64,000 nt of DNA from Streptomyces sp. BK340 (GCF_007827595.1 NZ_VISR01000001.1:62001-126000); one strand, 5' to 3'; shown: positions 17,786-27,364, numbered from the stretch's first letter. Notes: generated from the sequence alone by a model not told the origin. Translations and numbers: made by a program.

Positions 17786-19501
17786 GTGATTGGACTCATT
17801 TCCACCACGGCGGCCGGAAAGGTCGCGCAGGACCGGCTGGCCGCGGCCTGGCCGGACCGTACGCGGGTGTACGACGGTCCCGTCGGGGAGGCCGTCCGGG
17901 CCGCGTTCGCGGAGTGCGGGCAGCTGGTGTGCTTCCTGGCGACGGGTGCGACGGTACGGCTGCTCGCGCCGCTGCTCGACGACAAGGCGGCGGACCCGGG
18001 TGTGGTGTGCGTGGACGAGGGCGGCCGCTTCGCGGTGTCGCTGGTCGGCGGGCACGGCGGCGGCGCCAACGAACTCGCCCGTGAGGTGGGTGCGTTGCTG
18101 GGCGCGGAGCCGGTGGTGACGACCGCGACGGACGCCGTGGGACTGCCGGGTCTCGACACCCTCGGGTTCCCGTTCGAGGGCTCGGTCGCCACGGTGTCCC
18201 GGGCTCTGCTGGACGGCGAACCCGTCGCCCTGGAGGCCGAGGTGCCGTGGCCGCTGCCCCCGCTGCCGACCTCGCCGCAGGGGTCGTACACCGTCCGGCT
18301 CACGGACCGCGCCGTCGAACCGGGCGAGCGCGAGGTGCTGCTCCGGCCGCCGTCCCTGGTGGTCGGGGTCGGCGCCGCCAAGGGAGCGCCGGTCGAGGAG
18401 GTGCTCGGGCTGGTCGAGGACGCGCTGCGGGAGGCGGGTCTGTCGCCGGAGTCGGTGGCCGAACTCGCCACCGTGGACGCCAAGTCGCAGGAGCCCGGCA
18501 TCGTCGCGGCCGCCGGGCGGCTGGGGGTGCCACTGGTGACGTACCCGGCCGAGGAGCTGGCGGCCGTGCGGGTGCCCAACCCGTCGGACGCCCCGCTCGC
18601 GGCCGTCGGCACCCCGTCCGTCGCCGAGGCGGCGGCGCTGGTGCGCGGCGGTGAACTCCTCGTGCCCAAGCGGAAGTCCGAGCGTGCCGACGGGCAGCCG
18701 GCCATGGCGACCTGTGCCGTCGTACGACGCCCCGGGCGTGGGCGGCTCGCGGTGGTCGGGCTCGGCCCCGGCGCCCGGGACCTGCTCACCCCGCGCGCGG
18801 CGGCGGAGCTGCGGCGGGCGTCCGTGCTGGTGGGCCTCGACCAGTACGTCGACCAGATCAGGGACCTGCTGCGGCCCGGCACCCGGGTGCTGGAGTCGGG
18901 GCTCGGCGCCGAGGAGGAGCGGGCACGCACGGCGGTCGCCGAGGCCCGCAAGGGGCATGCGGTGGCGCTGATCGGCAGCGGGGACGCGGGTGTGTACGCC
19001 ATGGCCTCCCCCGCGCTCGCCGAGGCGTCCGACGACATCGACGTGGTCGGTGTGCCCGGTGTGACGGCCGCGCTGGCCGCCGGGGCCGTCCTGGGTGCGC
19101 CGCTGGGCCACGACCACGTGTCGATCAGCCTGTCCGACCTGCACACGCCGTGGGAGGTCATCGAGCGGCGGGTGCGGGCTGCGGCCGAGGCGGACATCGT
19201 GGTCACCTTCTACAACCCGCGCTCCCGGGGCCGCGACTGGCAGCTGCCCACGGCGCTCGCGATCCTCGCCGGGCACCGGGAGCCGACGACGCCCGTCGGT
19301 GTCGTACGCAACGCCTCGCGGCCGGACGAGTCGAGCCGGCTGACGACGCTGGCCGCGCTCGACCCGGCGACGGTCGACATGATGACGGTCGTGACCGTGG
19401 GCAACACCGCGACCCGGGACATCGCGGGGCGCATGGTGACCCCGCGCGGCTACCGCTGGCAGGAGAGCACTCAGGTGAGCACGGAGGAGGGCGCCCGGTG
19501 A
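17786..19501 (+). CDS. cobJ: CbiG-CobJ fusion: cobalt-precorrin 5A hydrolase / precorrin-3B C17-methyltransferase
   Basis: A 571-residue two-domain protein. Residues 1 to about 320 are CbiG-like (GLISTTAAGK start, FLATGATVRLLAPLL near 51, LVGGHGGGANELA near 88, VVGVGAAKGAPVEEV near 193, TVDAKSQEPGI near 232). Residues about 330-560 are a CobJ/CbiH methylase (VVGLGPGARDLLTPRA, LIGSGDAGVYAMASP, TFYNPRSRGRDWQLPTA). CobJ methylates C-17 with ring contraction; CbiG opens the lactone of the anaerobic route. I chose GTG at 17786 with GGGGG 8 nt upstream, at the conserved N-terminus; an ATG at 17732 adds non-family sequence. The stop overlaps cobH. Confidence 0.93.
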   Translation: MIGLISTTAAGKVAQDRLAAAWPDRTRVYDGPVGEAVRAAFAECGQLVCFLATGATVRLLAPLLDDKAADPGVVCVDEGGRFAVSLVGGHGGGANELAREVGALLGAEPVVTTATDAVGLPGLDTLGFPFEGSVATVSRALLDGEPVALEAEVPWPLPPLPTSPQGSYTVRLTDRAVEPGEREVLLRPPSLVVGVGAAKGAPVEEVLGLVEDALREAGLSPESVAELATVDAKSQEPGIVAAAGRLGVPLVTYPAEELAAVRVPNPSDAPLAAVGTPSVAEAAALVRGGELLVPKRKSERADGQPAMATCAVVRRPGRGRLAVVGLGPGARDLLTPRAAAELRRASVLVGLDQYVDQIRDLLRPGTRVLESGLGAEEERARTAVAEARKGHAVALIGSGDAGVYAMASPALAEASDDIDVVGVPGVTAALAAGAVLGAPLGHDHVSISLSDLHTPWEVIERRVRAAAEADIVVTFYNPRSRGRDWQLPTALAILAGHREPTTPVGVVRNASRPDESSRLTTLAALDPATVDMMTVVTVGNTATRDIAGRMVTPRGYRWQESTQVSTEEGAR

Positions 19502-20094
19502 ACCCCGTGGCCCGTGTGGTCCATCCCATCGAGCAGGAGTCCTTCCGCCGGCTGCGCGCCCGGCTGGACACCTCGCACTTCCCGCCGCTGACCCGGGCGG
19601 TGGTGGAGCGGGTCATCCACTCCGCCGCCGACCTGGAGTACGCGACCGACCTCGTCACGGACGAGAGCGACCTGGTGAAGGCGCATGCCGCGCTGCACGC
19701 CGGGGCGCCCGTCGTCGTGGACGTGGAGATGGTCGCGGCCGGCATCACCCGCCGGGAGACCGTGTGCCGGCTGAAGGACGCCGCGGCCGGGCCGGGTCTG
19801 ACCCGTTCCGCCCACGCGATCCGGCTCGCGTACGAGGAGGTCGGGCCCGGCGCCCTGTGGGTGATCGGCTGTGCGCCGACCGCCCTGGAGGAGCTGCTGA
19901 CCCTGGACGCCTCGCCCGCGCTCGTCATCGGCCTGCCCGTCGGCTTCGTCGGCGCGGCCGAGTCCAAGGAGGCGTTGCGGGCGAGCGGGCTGCCCGCCGT
20001 GAGCAACGTGTCCGAGAAGGGCGGCTCGGCGGTCGCCGCCGCCGCGCTCAACGCCCTGCTGTACCACCCGATTTCCACCGAGGAGAAGCCGTGA
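19498..20094 (+). CDS. cobH: Precorrin-8X methylmutase CobH/CbiC
   Basis: A 198-residue methylmutase that moves the methyl group from C-11 to C-12 of precorrin-8X to give hydrogenobyrinic acid. Family elements: HPIEQESFRRLRARLD near residues 9-24, VIHSAADLEYATDLV near 41-55 with the likely catalytic His43, DVEMVAAGITRR near 77, IGCAPTALEELL near 122 and VGAAESKEAL plus EKGGSAVAAAALNALLY at the end. GTG at 19498 overlaps the cobJ stop, and its TGA overlaps the cbiX GTG. Length is typical. Confidence 0.95.
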   Translation: MNPVARVVHPIEQESFRRLRARLDTSHFPPLTRAVVERVIHSAADLEYATDLVTDESDLVKAHAALHAGAPVVVDVEMVAAGITRRETVCRLKDAAAGPGLTRSAHAIRLAYEEVGPGALWVIGCAPTALEELLTLDASPALVIGLPVGFVGAAESKEALRASGLPAVSNVSEKGGSAVAAAALNALLYHPISTEEKP

Positions 20095-21026
20095 CCACCC
20101 CGCCGCCCGCCCTGCTCATCGCCGGCCACGGCACCCGGGACGAGGCCGGAGCCGAGGCGTTCCGCGACTTCGTACGCGAACTGGGCCGCCGCCACCCCGA
20201 ACTGCCCGTCGCGGGCGGTTTCATCGAGCTGTCCCCGCCGCCGCTGGGCGAGGCCGTCACCGACCTGGTCGAGCGAGGCGTGCGCCGGTTCGCTGCCGTG
20301 CCGCTGATGCTGGTGTCCGCCGGCCACGCCAAGGGAGACATCCCGGCCGCACTGGCCCGTGAGAAGGAGCGGCACCCCGGGATCTCGTACACCTACGGCC
20401 GCCCGCTCGGACCGCACCCGTCGCTGCTGAACGTGCTGGAGCGGCGGCTGGACGAGGCCCTCGGGGGCACGGCCCGTACGCCCGAGGACCGGGCCGGCGT
20501 GACCGTGCTGCTGGTGGGCCGGGGCTCCACCGACCCGGACGCCAACGCCGAGGTGTGCAAGGCGGCCCGGCTGCTGTGGGAGGGGCGCGGCTACGCCGGT
20601 GTGGAGACGGCGTTCGTGTCGCTGGCGGCGCCGGACGTGCCGAGCGGTCTCGACCGGTGCGCGAAGCTGGGAGCGAAGCGGATCGTCGTCCTCCCCTACT
20701 TCCTGTTCACCGGCATCCTGCCGGACCGGGTGCGGCAGCAGACCGAGGGCTGGGCGGCCGCGCACCCGGAGGTCGAGGTGCGCTCGGCGGACGTCATCGG
20801 GCCCGAGCCCGAACTGCTGGATCTGGTGATGGAGCGGTACGAGGAGGCCGTCAAGGGGGACCTCCGGATGAACTGCGACTCCTGCGTGTACCGGATCGCG
20901 CTGCCGGGCTTCGAGGACAAGGTGGGGCTGCCGCAGCAGCCGCACTTCCACCCGGACGACGACGGCCACCACCACGGGCACGGGCACCACCATCACGGGG
21001 GGCACACGCACAGCCATGCACACTGA
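20091..21026 (+). CDS. cbiX: Sirohydrochlorin cobaltochelatase CbiX (long form) with MXCXXC and His tail
   Basis: A 311-residue two-lobed chelatase of the CbiX/SirB type, which inserts Co2+ into sirohydrochlorin without ATP. LLIAGHGTRDEAG near residue 9 has the catalytic His; VPLMLVSAGHAKGDIP near 68 has a second metal-site His; VLLVGRGSTDPDANAE begins the second lobe near 142. Near 260-265 is MNCDSC, an MXCXXC site, and residues about 282-311 are a His-rich tail. Both features are known in the long CbiX of Bacillus megaterium, which carries an Fe-S cluster. GTG at 20091 overlaps the cobH stop; the His tail overlaps the cobC start by 11 nt. Confidence 0.93.
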   Translation: MTTPPPALLIAGHGTRDEAGAEAFRDFVRELGRRHPELPVAGGFIELSPPPLGEAVTDLVERGVRRFAAVPLMLVSAGHAKGDIPAALAREKERHPGISYTYGRPLGPHPSLLNVLERRLDEALGGTARTPEDRAGVTVLLVGRGSTDPDANAEVCKAARLLWEGRGYAGVETAFVSLAAPDVPSGLDRCAKLGAKRIVVLPYFLFTGILPDRVRQQTEGWAAAHPEVEVRSADVIGPEPELLDLVMERYEEAVKGDLRMNCDSCVYRIALPGFEDKVGLPQQPHFHPDDDGHHHGHGHHHHGGHTHSHAH

Positions 21027-22071
21027 CGACACCGGGCACGATCTGCGGCATCACGGGGACGCCGAGGTCCGTGACGACGGGGCCGCGCTGGTCGACCTCG
21101 CGGTCAACGTCCGCGCGGACACGCCTCCGACGTGGCTGCGGGAGCGGATCGCCGGGTCGCTGTCGTCGCTCGCGGCCTACCCGGACGGGCGGGCCGCGCG
21201 GGCGGCGGTGGCGGCCCGGCACGGGCTGCCGGAGGAGCGGGTGCTGCTGACGGCCGGGGCGGCGGAGGCGTTCGTGCTGCTGGCGCGGGCGCTGAAGGTG
21301 CGCCGGCCGGTCGTCGTGCACCCGCAGTTCACGGAGCCGGAGGCGGCGCTGCGGGACGCGGGGCACACCGTGGACCGGGTGCTGCTGCGCGAGAGCGACG
21401 GCTTCCGGCTGGACCCGGCGGCCGTCCCCGAGGACGCCGACCTGGTCGTGATCGGGAACCCGACCAATCCGACGTCGGTCCTGCACCCGGCCGCCACGAT
21501 CGCCGGACTCGCCCGCCCGGGGCGGACGCTGGTCGTCGACGAGGCGTTCATGGACGCAGTGCCCGGCGAGCGCGAGGCGCTGGCCGGGCGGACCGACGTA
21601 CCCGGCCTGGTCGTGCTGCGCAGCCTGACCAAGACCTGGGGTCTGGCCGGGCTGCGCATCGGCTACGTACTGGCCGCACCGGAGACGATCGCCGAGCTGG
21701 AGCGGGCCCAGCCGCTGTGGCCGGTGTCGACACCGGCACTGGCCGCGGCGCAGGCGTGCGTGGCGCCGCGGGCACTGGCGGAGGCGGCACACGCGGCCCA
21801 CCGGATCTCGGCGGACCGGGCCCATCTGGTGGCGGGGCTGTCCGCCTTCGCCGACCGGGGTGTGCGCGTGGCCGGCCCCGCCGAAGGACCGTTCGTGCTG
21901 GTGCATGTGCCGGACGCCGCCGCGGTACGCCGGCGACTGCGTGAGCTGGGATACGCGGTGCGGCGCGGGGACACGTTTCCCGGGCTCGGTGCGGAGTGGA
22001 TACGGGTGGCTGTGCGGGACCGGGCCACGGTGAGCGGGTTCCTGCGGGCGCTGTCGGCTGTACTGCCGTAG
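21016..22071 (+). CDS. cobC: CobC-like aminotransferase (threonine-phosphate decarboxylase family)
   Basis: A 351-residue class I/II PLP enzyme related to CobC/CobD(L-Thr-phosphate decarboxylase) and histidinol-phosphate aminotransferase. Motifs: VIGNPTNPTSVLHP near residue 151, VVDEAFMDAVPGE near 173, and the PLP lysine in RSLTKTWGLAGLRIG (Lys206). In cobalamin synthesis this enzyme supplies aminopropanol phosphate, the substrate that CobD attaches. The start ATG at 21016 lies inside the cbiX His-tail codons, an 11-nt overlap that suggests coupling. It closes the cob run. Histidinol-phosphate aminotransferase activity is the main alternative, but context favours cobalamin. Confidence 0.85.
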   Translation: MHTDDTGHDLRHHGDAEVRDDGAALVDLAVNVRADTPPTWLRERIAGSLSSLAAYPDGRAARAAVAARHGLPEERVLLTAGAAEAFVLLARALKVRRPVVVHPQFTEPEAALRDAGHTVDRVLLRESDGFRLDPAAVPEDADLVVIGNPTNPTSVLHPAATIAGLARPGRTLVVDEAFMDAVPGEREALAGRTDVPGLVVLRSLTKTWGLAGLRIGYVLAAPETIAELERAQPLWPVSTPALAAAQACVAPRALAEAAHAAHRISADRAHLVAGLSAFADRGVRVAGPAEGPFVLVHVPDAAAVRRRLRELGYAVRRGDTFPGLGAEWIRVAVRDRATVSGFLRALSAVLP

Positions 22072-22113
22072 TTCTCGTACTCGCCCGCCCGTCCCGGTCG
22101 GCACGGGAGGCGG

Positions 22114-22380
22114 TCAGAGAACGGCCGCCGCCGGGCCGTCATGGTGGTCGAGCCATGCCCTGCCCCATCCCTCGTTCCAGCTCCGGGCCGCCGACATCCT
22201 CCAGAGGTCTGTCCGCTCCGAACGGACTGCCCGCACTACCGTGCCCAGTTCGTCCCAGGTGAGCCGTGCCGCCGTCACGTCACTGCGCCTCACCTGTGCC
22301 CCGGTCAGGCCGGTGAGGGCGGACAGCAACGCGTCCACGTACATCGGGTCGGGGGTGCCTGCGGTGTCCGCCGGGCCCAA
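22114..22380 (-). pseudogene. Small hypothetical ORF lacking a proper start (possible eroded gene)
   Basis: From a TTG at 22380 this strand encodes 88 residues (MGPADTAGTPDP..., ending DHHDGPAAAVL) that look like ordinary coding sequence. The same frame stays open upstream to a TGA near 22559, and that stretch (GHRHSVAVHGFRAAAEQY) also looks protein-like, but it contains no ATG, GTG or TTG. Either the gene uses TTG 22380 and is short, or the 5' end has been lost or frameshifted. It lies convergent with cobC and just downstream of the sortase substrate gene. No family recognised; length and helical Ala-rich segment would fit a small helical protein. Confidence 0.4.
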
Positions 22381-22560
22381 CCCGGCCAGGGCCCCGTACT
22401 GCTCCGCCGCGGCGCGGAAGCCGTGTACCGCGACGCTGTGGCGGTGTCCTTTCGCGCCGGCCGCAGCGGGCTGCCGCAGCAGGCCGCGCCCGCAAGGGCG
22501 ATCTGACTCCGGCCGCCGGGCCGGCAGCGCTCGTCGGCTGCTGTCGGCCCGGACCGGCTG

Positions 22561-23463
22561 TCACCCGCGCCGGCGCCGGGCCACCGTCACGGCTCCCCCG
22601 CCCACCAGCAGCAGCGCCAGCGCGCCGCCCGCGATGTACGGCGTCGTCGCGTTGCCGCCCGTCTCGGCCAGGTCGGCGCGGGCGCCCTGGGGCTTCACGT
22701 CGGTCGCCGGGTCGTGGTTCGGGGCCGAGTGTCCGGTGGGCGGGGCCATCGGGGACTCGCAGGTGGCCTTGGCCAGAGTGATCGTTCCTGCCACGTCGGC
22801 CACGTTGAGCTTCAGCGGGTTGACGGAGACCTTGAGTTCGAGGGCCGTCGCGGCCGCCGTGCGGGTCGTGGTCGTGTGCCGGGAGAGGTCGAGGCGGACC
22901 TCGCCGACGCCGGGCACCTTCACCTCGGTAGTGCCGCCCGCGGTCAGCGTGACGCGCTTGCCGAGGACCGTGACGGCGCCGAGGACGTCGACGGAGGCGA
23001 CGGGCCGCTTGCCGACCGCGCAGGTCGCCTTCGCGGTGACCGTGCCGACCTCCAGGAGGGAGAGCAGGGGCAGGCCCGGGACGTGCACCTTGGCGTGGAC
23101 GACGCGGACCGAGCCCTCGGCGAGCTTCTTGTCCACCGTGGCCCTCGCCGCGGCGACGTCCGCGCCGAGGACCGTGAACGGCTTGCCGCCGTTCACGCCG
23201 TCGAGCCGGGCTGAGAGCACGGTTCTGTCGGCGCTCCGGGGCGCCTGGACCTCGTTGAGGGTGACCGCGAGCGGGACGTTCACGGTCTTGTTGAGCAGGG
23301 ACACGTCGAGCCCGGTGCGGAGCACGACGGCGGAGGCGCGACCGTGGCCGGTGGTCGCGTGCGCGGCGCCCGCGCCCAGGACCGCGGGACCTGCGGCCAG
23401 GGCGGTGACCGTCGCGACCGTGGCGAGACGGCGTGCGGGCATACGGAAGTTGTTGCTGTTCAA
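22561..23463 (-). CDS. Sortase-anchored surface protein (LAETG)
   Basis: A 300-residue secreted protein. It has a leader with MPARRLATVATVTALAAG and an AHA cleavage region, a body of three or so beta-type segments rich in Val/Thr with two Cys (ATCAVGKR and ATCESPM), then LAETG at about 265-269, a hydrophobic span and an RRRRG tail, the class E sortase (SrtE) sorting signal. It should be covalently attached to peptidoglycan. I prefer the TTG at 23463, preceded by GGGGG at a usable distance, over the internal ATG at 23442, which has no ribosome site. Function unknown. Confidence 0.85.
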   Translation of the reverse strand: MNSNNFRMPARRLATVATVTALAAGPAVLGAGAAHATTGHGRASAVVLRTGLDVSLLNKTVNVPLAVTLNEVQAPRSADRTVLSARLDGVNGGKPFTVLGADVAAARATVDKKLAEGSVRVVHAKVHVPGLPLLSLLEVGTVTAKATCAVGKRPVASVDVLGAVTVLGKRVTLTAGGTTEVKVPGVGEVRLDLSRHTTTTRTAAATALELKVSVNPLKLNVADVAGTITLAKATCESPMAPPTGHSAPNHDPATDVKPQGARADLAETGGNATTPYIAGGALALLLVGGGAVTVARRRRG

Positions 23464-23606
23464 GGCGGTGGGACCCCCAGACGGAACTTGCTTGGGACCC
23501 GTCAACCTTGTACGCACTGTGGGTGAACGGTCAGCTATCCTGAGTCACTTCACTCAAACGTGGATATTCCGCACACCTCTTCGAATCACCGGGCACACGC
23601 GTTCCC

Positions 23607-24698
23607 TTACTCGACCACGGCCCCGTTGAGCACCACCCGGCGCGGCGCCGCCAGCACCCGTACGTCCGCCCGCGGGTCGGACTCGTACACCACCAGGTCC
23701 GCCGGTGCGCCCTCCTCCAGACCGGGGCGGCCCAGCCAGGCCCGGGCCCCCCAGCTGGTGGCCGACAGCGCCGCGACCGGCGGGATGCCCGCGGTGACGA
23801 GTTCGGCGACCTCGCCCGCCACCAGGCCGTGGGCCAGAGAGCCGCCCGCGTCCGTGCCGACGTACACCGGGACACCGGCGTCGTAGGCGCCGCGCACGGT
23901 GTCGTAGCGGCGCTCGTGCAGCCGGCGCATATGGGCCGACCAGCGCGGGTACTTGGTCTCGCCGCCCGCCGCGAGCTGCGGGAAGGTGGCGATGTTGACG
24001 AGGGTCGGGACGATCGCCACACCGCGCTCGGCGAAGAGCGGGATCAGGTCCTCGGTGAGGCCCGTGGCGTGCTCGATGCAGTCGATGCCCGCCTCCACCA
24101 GGTCGCGCAGCGAACTCTCGGCGAAGCAGTGCGCGGTGACGCGGGCGCCGAGCCGGTGGGCCTCGGCGATGGCCGCCTGCACCGCCTCGCGCGGCCAGCA
24201 GGCGGAGAGGTCACCGAGGTCGCGGTCGATCCAGTCGCCGACCAGCTTGACCCAGCCGTCGCCGCGCCGGGCCTCCTGCGCGACGTACGCGACGAGTTCG
24301 TCCGGCTCGATCTCGTGGGCGTAGTTCCTCATGTACCGGCGGGTGCGGGCGATGTGCCGGCCGGCCCGGATGATCTTCGGGAGGTCGTCGCGGTCGTCGA
24401 CCCAGCGGGTGTCGGAGGGCGAGCCCGCGTCACGGATCAGCAGGGTGCCGGCCTCCCGGTCGGTCAGCGCCTGCTTCTCGGCGGTGTCCGCGTCCACCGG
24501 GCCGTGCGCGCCGAGTCCGACGTGACAGTGCGCGTCGACCAGCCCGGGCAGTGCCCAGCCCTCGACGGTCCGGACGTCACGGGCTCCGGCGGGGCGGTCG
24601 TAGCAGACGCGCCCGCCGACCACCCACAGCTCGTCGCGGACGTCCTCGGGGCCCACCAGGACCCGGCCCTTCACGTGCAGCACCGCGTGATCGCTCAT
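23607..24698 (-). CDS. Amidohydrolase family protein (imidazolonepropionase/prolidase type)
   Basis: A 363-residue metal-dependent hydrolase of the amidohydrolase superfamily. It has the two-domain layout: a short beta-sandwich start, LVDAHCHVGL with His57 and His59, VTAHCFAE near 195, IEHATGL near 217, and VGTDAGGSLAHG near 285 with the conserved Asp, then a return to the sandwich (LEEGAPADLVVYESDP). Such enzymes cleave cyclic amides or peptides; the substrate cannot be assigned. ATG at 24698 (MSDHAVLHVK) is preferred over one 9 nt upstream. It is 89 nt downstream of nothing co-directional except the ABC genes beyond a 42-nt gap, so read-through from those is possible. Confidence 0.85.
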   Translation of the reverse strand: MSDHAVLHVKGRVLVGPEDVRDELWVVGGRVCYDRPAGARDVRTVEGWALPGLVDAHCHVGLGAHGPVDADTAEKQALTDREAGTLLIRDAGSPSDTRWVDDRDDLPKIIRAGRHIARTRRYMRNYAHEIEPDELVAYVAQEARRGDGWVKLVGDWIDRDLGDLSACWPREAVQAAIAEAHRLGARVTAHCFAESSLRDLVEAGIDCIEHATGLTEDLIPLFAERGVAIVPTLVNIATFPQLAAGGETKYPRWSAHMRRLHERRYDTVRGAYDAGVPVYVGTDAGGSLAHGLVAGEVAELVTAGIPPVAALSATSWGARAWLGRPGLEEGAPADLVVYESDPRADVRVLAAPRRVVLNGAVVE

Positions 24699-24740
24699 GC
24701 ACCGCACCTTAGTGAGCCGGGACCCGGTCCTGACAGTGAC

Positions 24741-25531
<791 letters not shown>

Positions 25532-25535
<4 letters not shown>

Positions 25536-26365
25536 CGGATCGCCTCCTTGGAACCGGACTCCATGCGGCGCACGACGAAGCCGAGCGGGATGGTGATGAG
25601 CAGGTAGCACAGGCCCGCGACCAGGATCGGGGTGGAGTTGGCGGTCGTGCTGGCCAGGTCGTTGCCGAACTTGGACAGCTCGCGCTCCTCCAGGGTGACG
25701 CCGAGGAACAGCACCAGCGAGGAGTCCTTGAAGAGCAGGACCAGCTCGTTGGTCAGCGGCGGCAGGATGATCCGGAAGGCCTGCGGGATGATGATGGAGA
25801 TCATGGCCCGGGTGGGCGAGAAGCCCAGGGAACGGGCCGCCTCCATCTGCCCCTTGGGCACCGCCTGGATTCCGGCGCGGATCGTCTCCGCCATGTACGC
25901 GGCGGAGACCAGGCCGAGGGCGACCGCGACCTTGCCGTAGGTGCCGCCGGGGTACTGGATGTCCGGGAAGGCCAGCGGCACGCCGACGCCGACGAAGATG
26001 AAGATCAGCAGGGCGGGCAGGCCGCGGAAGATCTCGATGTAGATGCCGGCGACCCAGCGGTACGGCCCCACGGAGGACAGCCGCATCAGGGCGACGACCA
26101 TGCCGAGGGCGAGGCCCACGACGAAGCCGGACAGGGTGTACAGCACGGTGTTCTTGAGCGCCACCGTGATGACGTCCGGGAACATCTGCTCGGCGATGTG
26201 GGCCTGCGCGAACTGGTTCTTCAGCCGTCCCCAGTCCGCCGTGGCCGCGAACGCGGCCACGGCGGCGACGAAGACGGCGTACTGCGTCGCGCGCGAAAGC
26301 CTGCGCTTCTGGCGGCGCGTCAGGCCCGTCTTCCTCGGCTGGATCTGCGTGTCCGTCTCGGTCAT
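25532..26365 (-). CDS. Amino-acid ABC transporter permease
   Basis: A 277-residue HisM/GlnP-family membrane permease. The N-terminus is basic ([12 protein letters not shown]), followed by one hydrophobic span, then the core with about five spans. The EAA loop that contacts the ATPase is visible as [23 protein letters not shown] near 170-190. [17 protein letters not shown] and [14 protein letters not shown] are family segments. Only one permease is encoded, so it would act as a homodimer. It starts 4 nt after the binding-protein stop and overlaps the ATPase ATG. Confidence 0.94.
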
Positions 26366-26369
26366 GGGG

Positions 26370-27215
26370 TCAGGAGGCGGACGGCGAGGCGGCGGAGGGG
26401 TTGTACGGGCCGATCCACTGCTCGTAGAGCTTCTTGTAGGTGCCGTCGGCCTTGGCCTGCTTGAGCGCCTTGTTGATGGCCTCGCGCAGCGCGGTGTTGC
26501 CCTTCTTCACCGTGAAGCCGTACTGCTCACCGGTGTTGAGGTTGTCGACGACCTTGAAGGCGTCGGCGTTGGCCTTGTCCTTCAGCCAGCCCTGGACGAC
26601 CGGGTAGTCGATGATGACGGCCTGGACCTGGCCGGTGCGCAGACCGTTGAGGACCGCGTCGGAGGAGTGGAAGGAGACCGGGTCGAAGCCCTTGCTCCTG
26701 GCGTAGTCCTCGCCGGTGGTCTGGGCCTGGGCGCCGAGCTTCCTGCTCTTGGCCTTGACGTCGGCGAGCGAGTTCACGCCGGCCTTCTTGTCGACGAGGA
26801 CGGCCTGGGTGGCCTCGAAGTACGGGTCGGAGAAGTCGACGTTCTTCTTGCGCTCGGCGGTGATGGTCATGCCGGCGGCGGCGAGGTCGCACTGCCCGGA
26901 GTTGAGGAAGGCGCCGGTCTTGAAGTTCTCGAACGGCGTGTCGAGGATCTGCTGCTTGACGCCCAGGTCCTTGGCGACGAGGTCGATCAGGGAGACGTCG
27001 AAGCCCTGCACCTTGCCGTTGATCTCCGACTGGAACGGCGGGTACGGCAGGTGGGTGCAGGTGGTCAGCTGACCGGCCTTGACGAGGTGGACGCCCTTGA
27101 CGGTGGTCTTGCCGCTCTCCGAGCCGCCGGAGGAGCAGCCGGCCACGAGCACGAGCCCGGCCGTCGCGGTGGTGGCGGCCAGGATGCGGGTCCGGCGTCC
27201 GAGGAGCGTTTTCAT
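26370..27215 (-). CDS. Amino-acid ABC transporter substrate-binding lipoprotein
   Basis: A 281-residue extracytoplasmic binding protein of the polar amino-acid class (SBP_bac_3). The leader ends in a lipobox, LVAGC with Cys27, so it is a membrane-anchored lipoprotein. LPYPPFQSEINGKVQGFDVSL near 57 is the classic ligand-domain start, and AAAGMTITAERKKNVDFSDPYF near 110 and the AVIIDYPV hinge follow. First gene of the operon, behind a near-consensus promoter. Ligand not determinable by eye. Confidence 0.94.
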   Translation of the reverse strand: MKTLLGRRTRILAATTATAGLVLVAGCSSGGSESGKTTVKGVHLVKAGQLTTCTHLPYPPFQSEINGKVQGFDVSLIDLVAKDLGVKQQILDTPFENFKTGAFLNSGQCDLAAAGMTITAERKKNVDFSDPYFEATQAVLVDKKAGVNSLADVKAKSRKLGAQAQTTGEDYARSKGFDPVSFHSSDAVLNGLRTGQVQAVIIDYPVVQGWLKDKANADAFKVVDNLNTGEQYGFTVKKGNTALREAINKALKQAKADGTYKKLYEQWIGPYNPSAASPSAS

Positions 27216-27249
27216 GGGGGATCTCCCTGTGGGGGAACTGTGGGTTCCG

Positions 27250-27278
27250 ATTATAAGGAAGAGTTTGAGCCTCTCAAA
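27250..27278 (-). promoter_or_regulatory. Promoter with overlapping palindrome for the amino-acid ABC operon
   Basis: On the minus strand, TTGAGA (27277-27272) and a perfect TATAAT (27255-27250) are 16 nt apart, a good housekeeping-type promoter 34 nt before the lipoprotein ATG. A perfect inverted repeat, TTTGAG-AGG-CTCAAA (27264-27278), covers the -35 element, so a repressor could block RNA polymerase here. The divergent aminotransferase gene could share it. Confidence 0.6.
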
Positions 27279-27364
27279 CCAAACCGATGGTTACGGAGCC
27301 TTTCGACTTAAGATCGATGGAGTCGCAGCCGTTGAGCGCCCCCCCGAACGAAGAGAGCAGCGCC

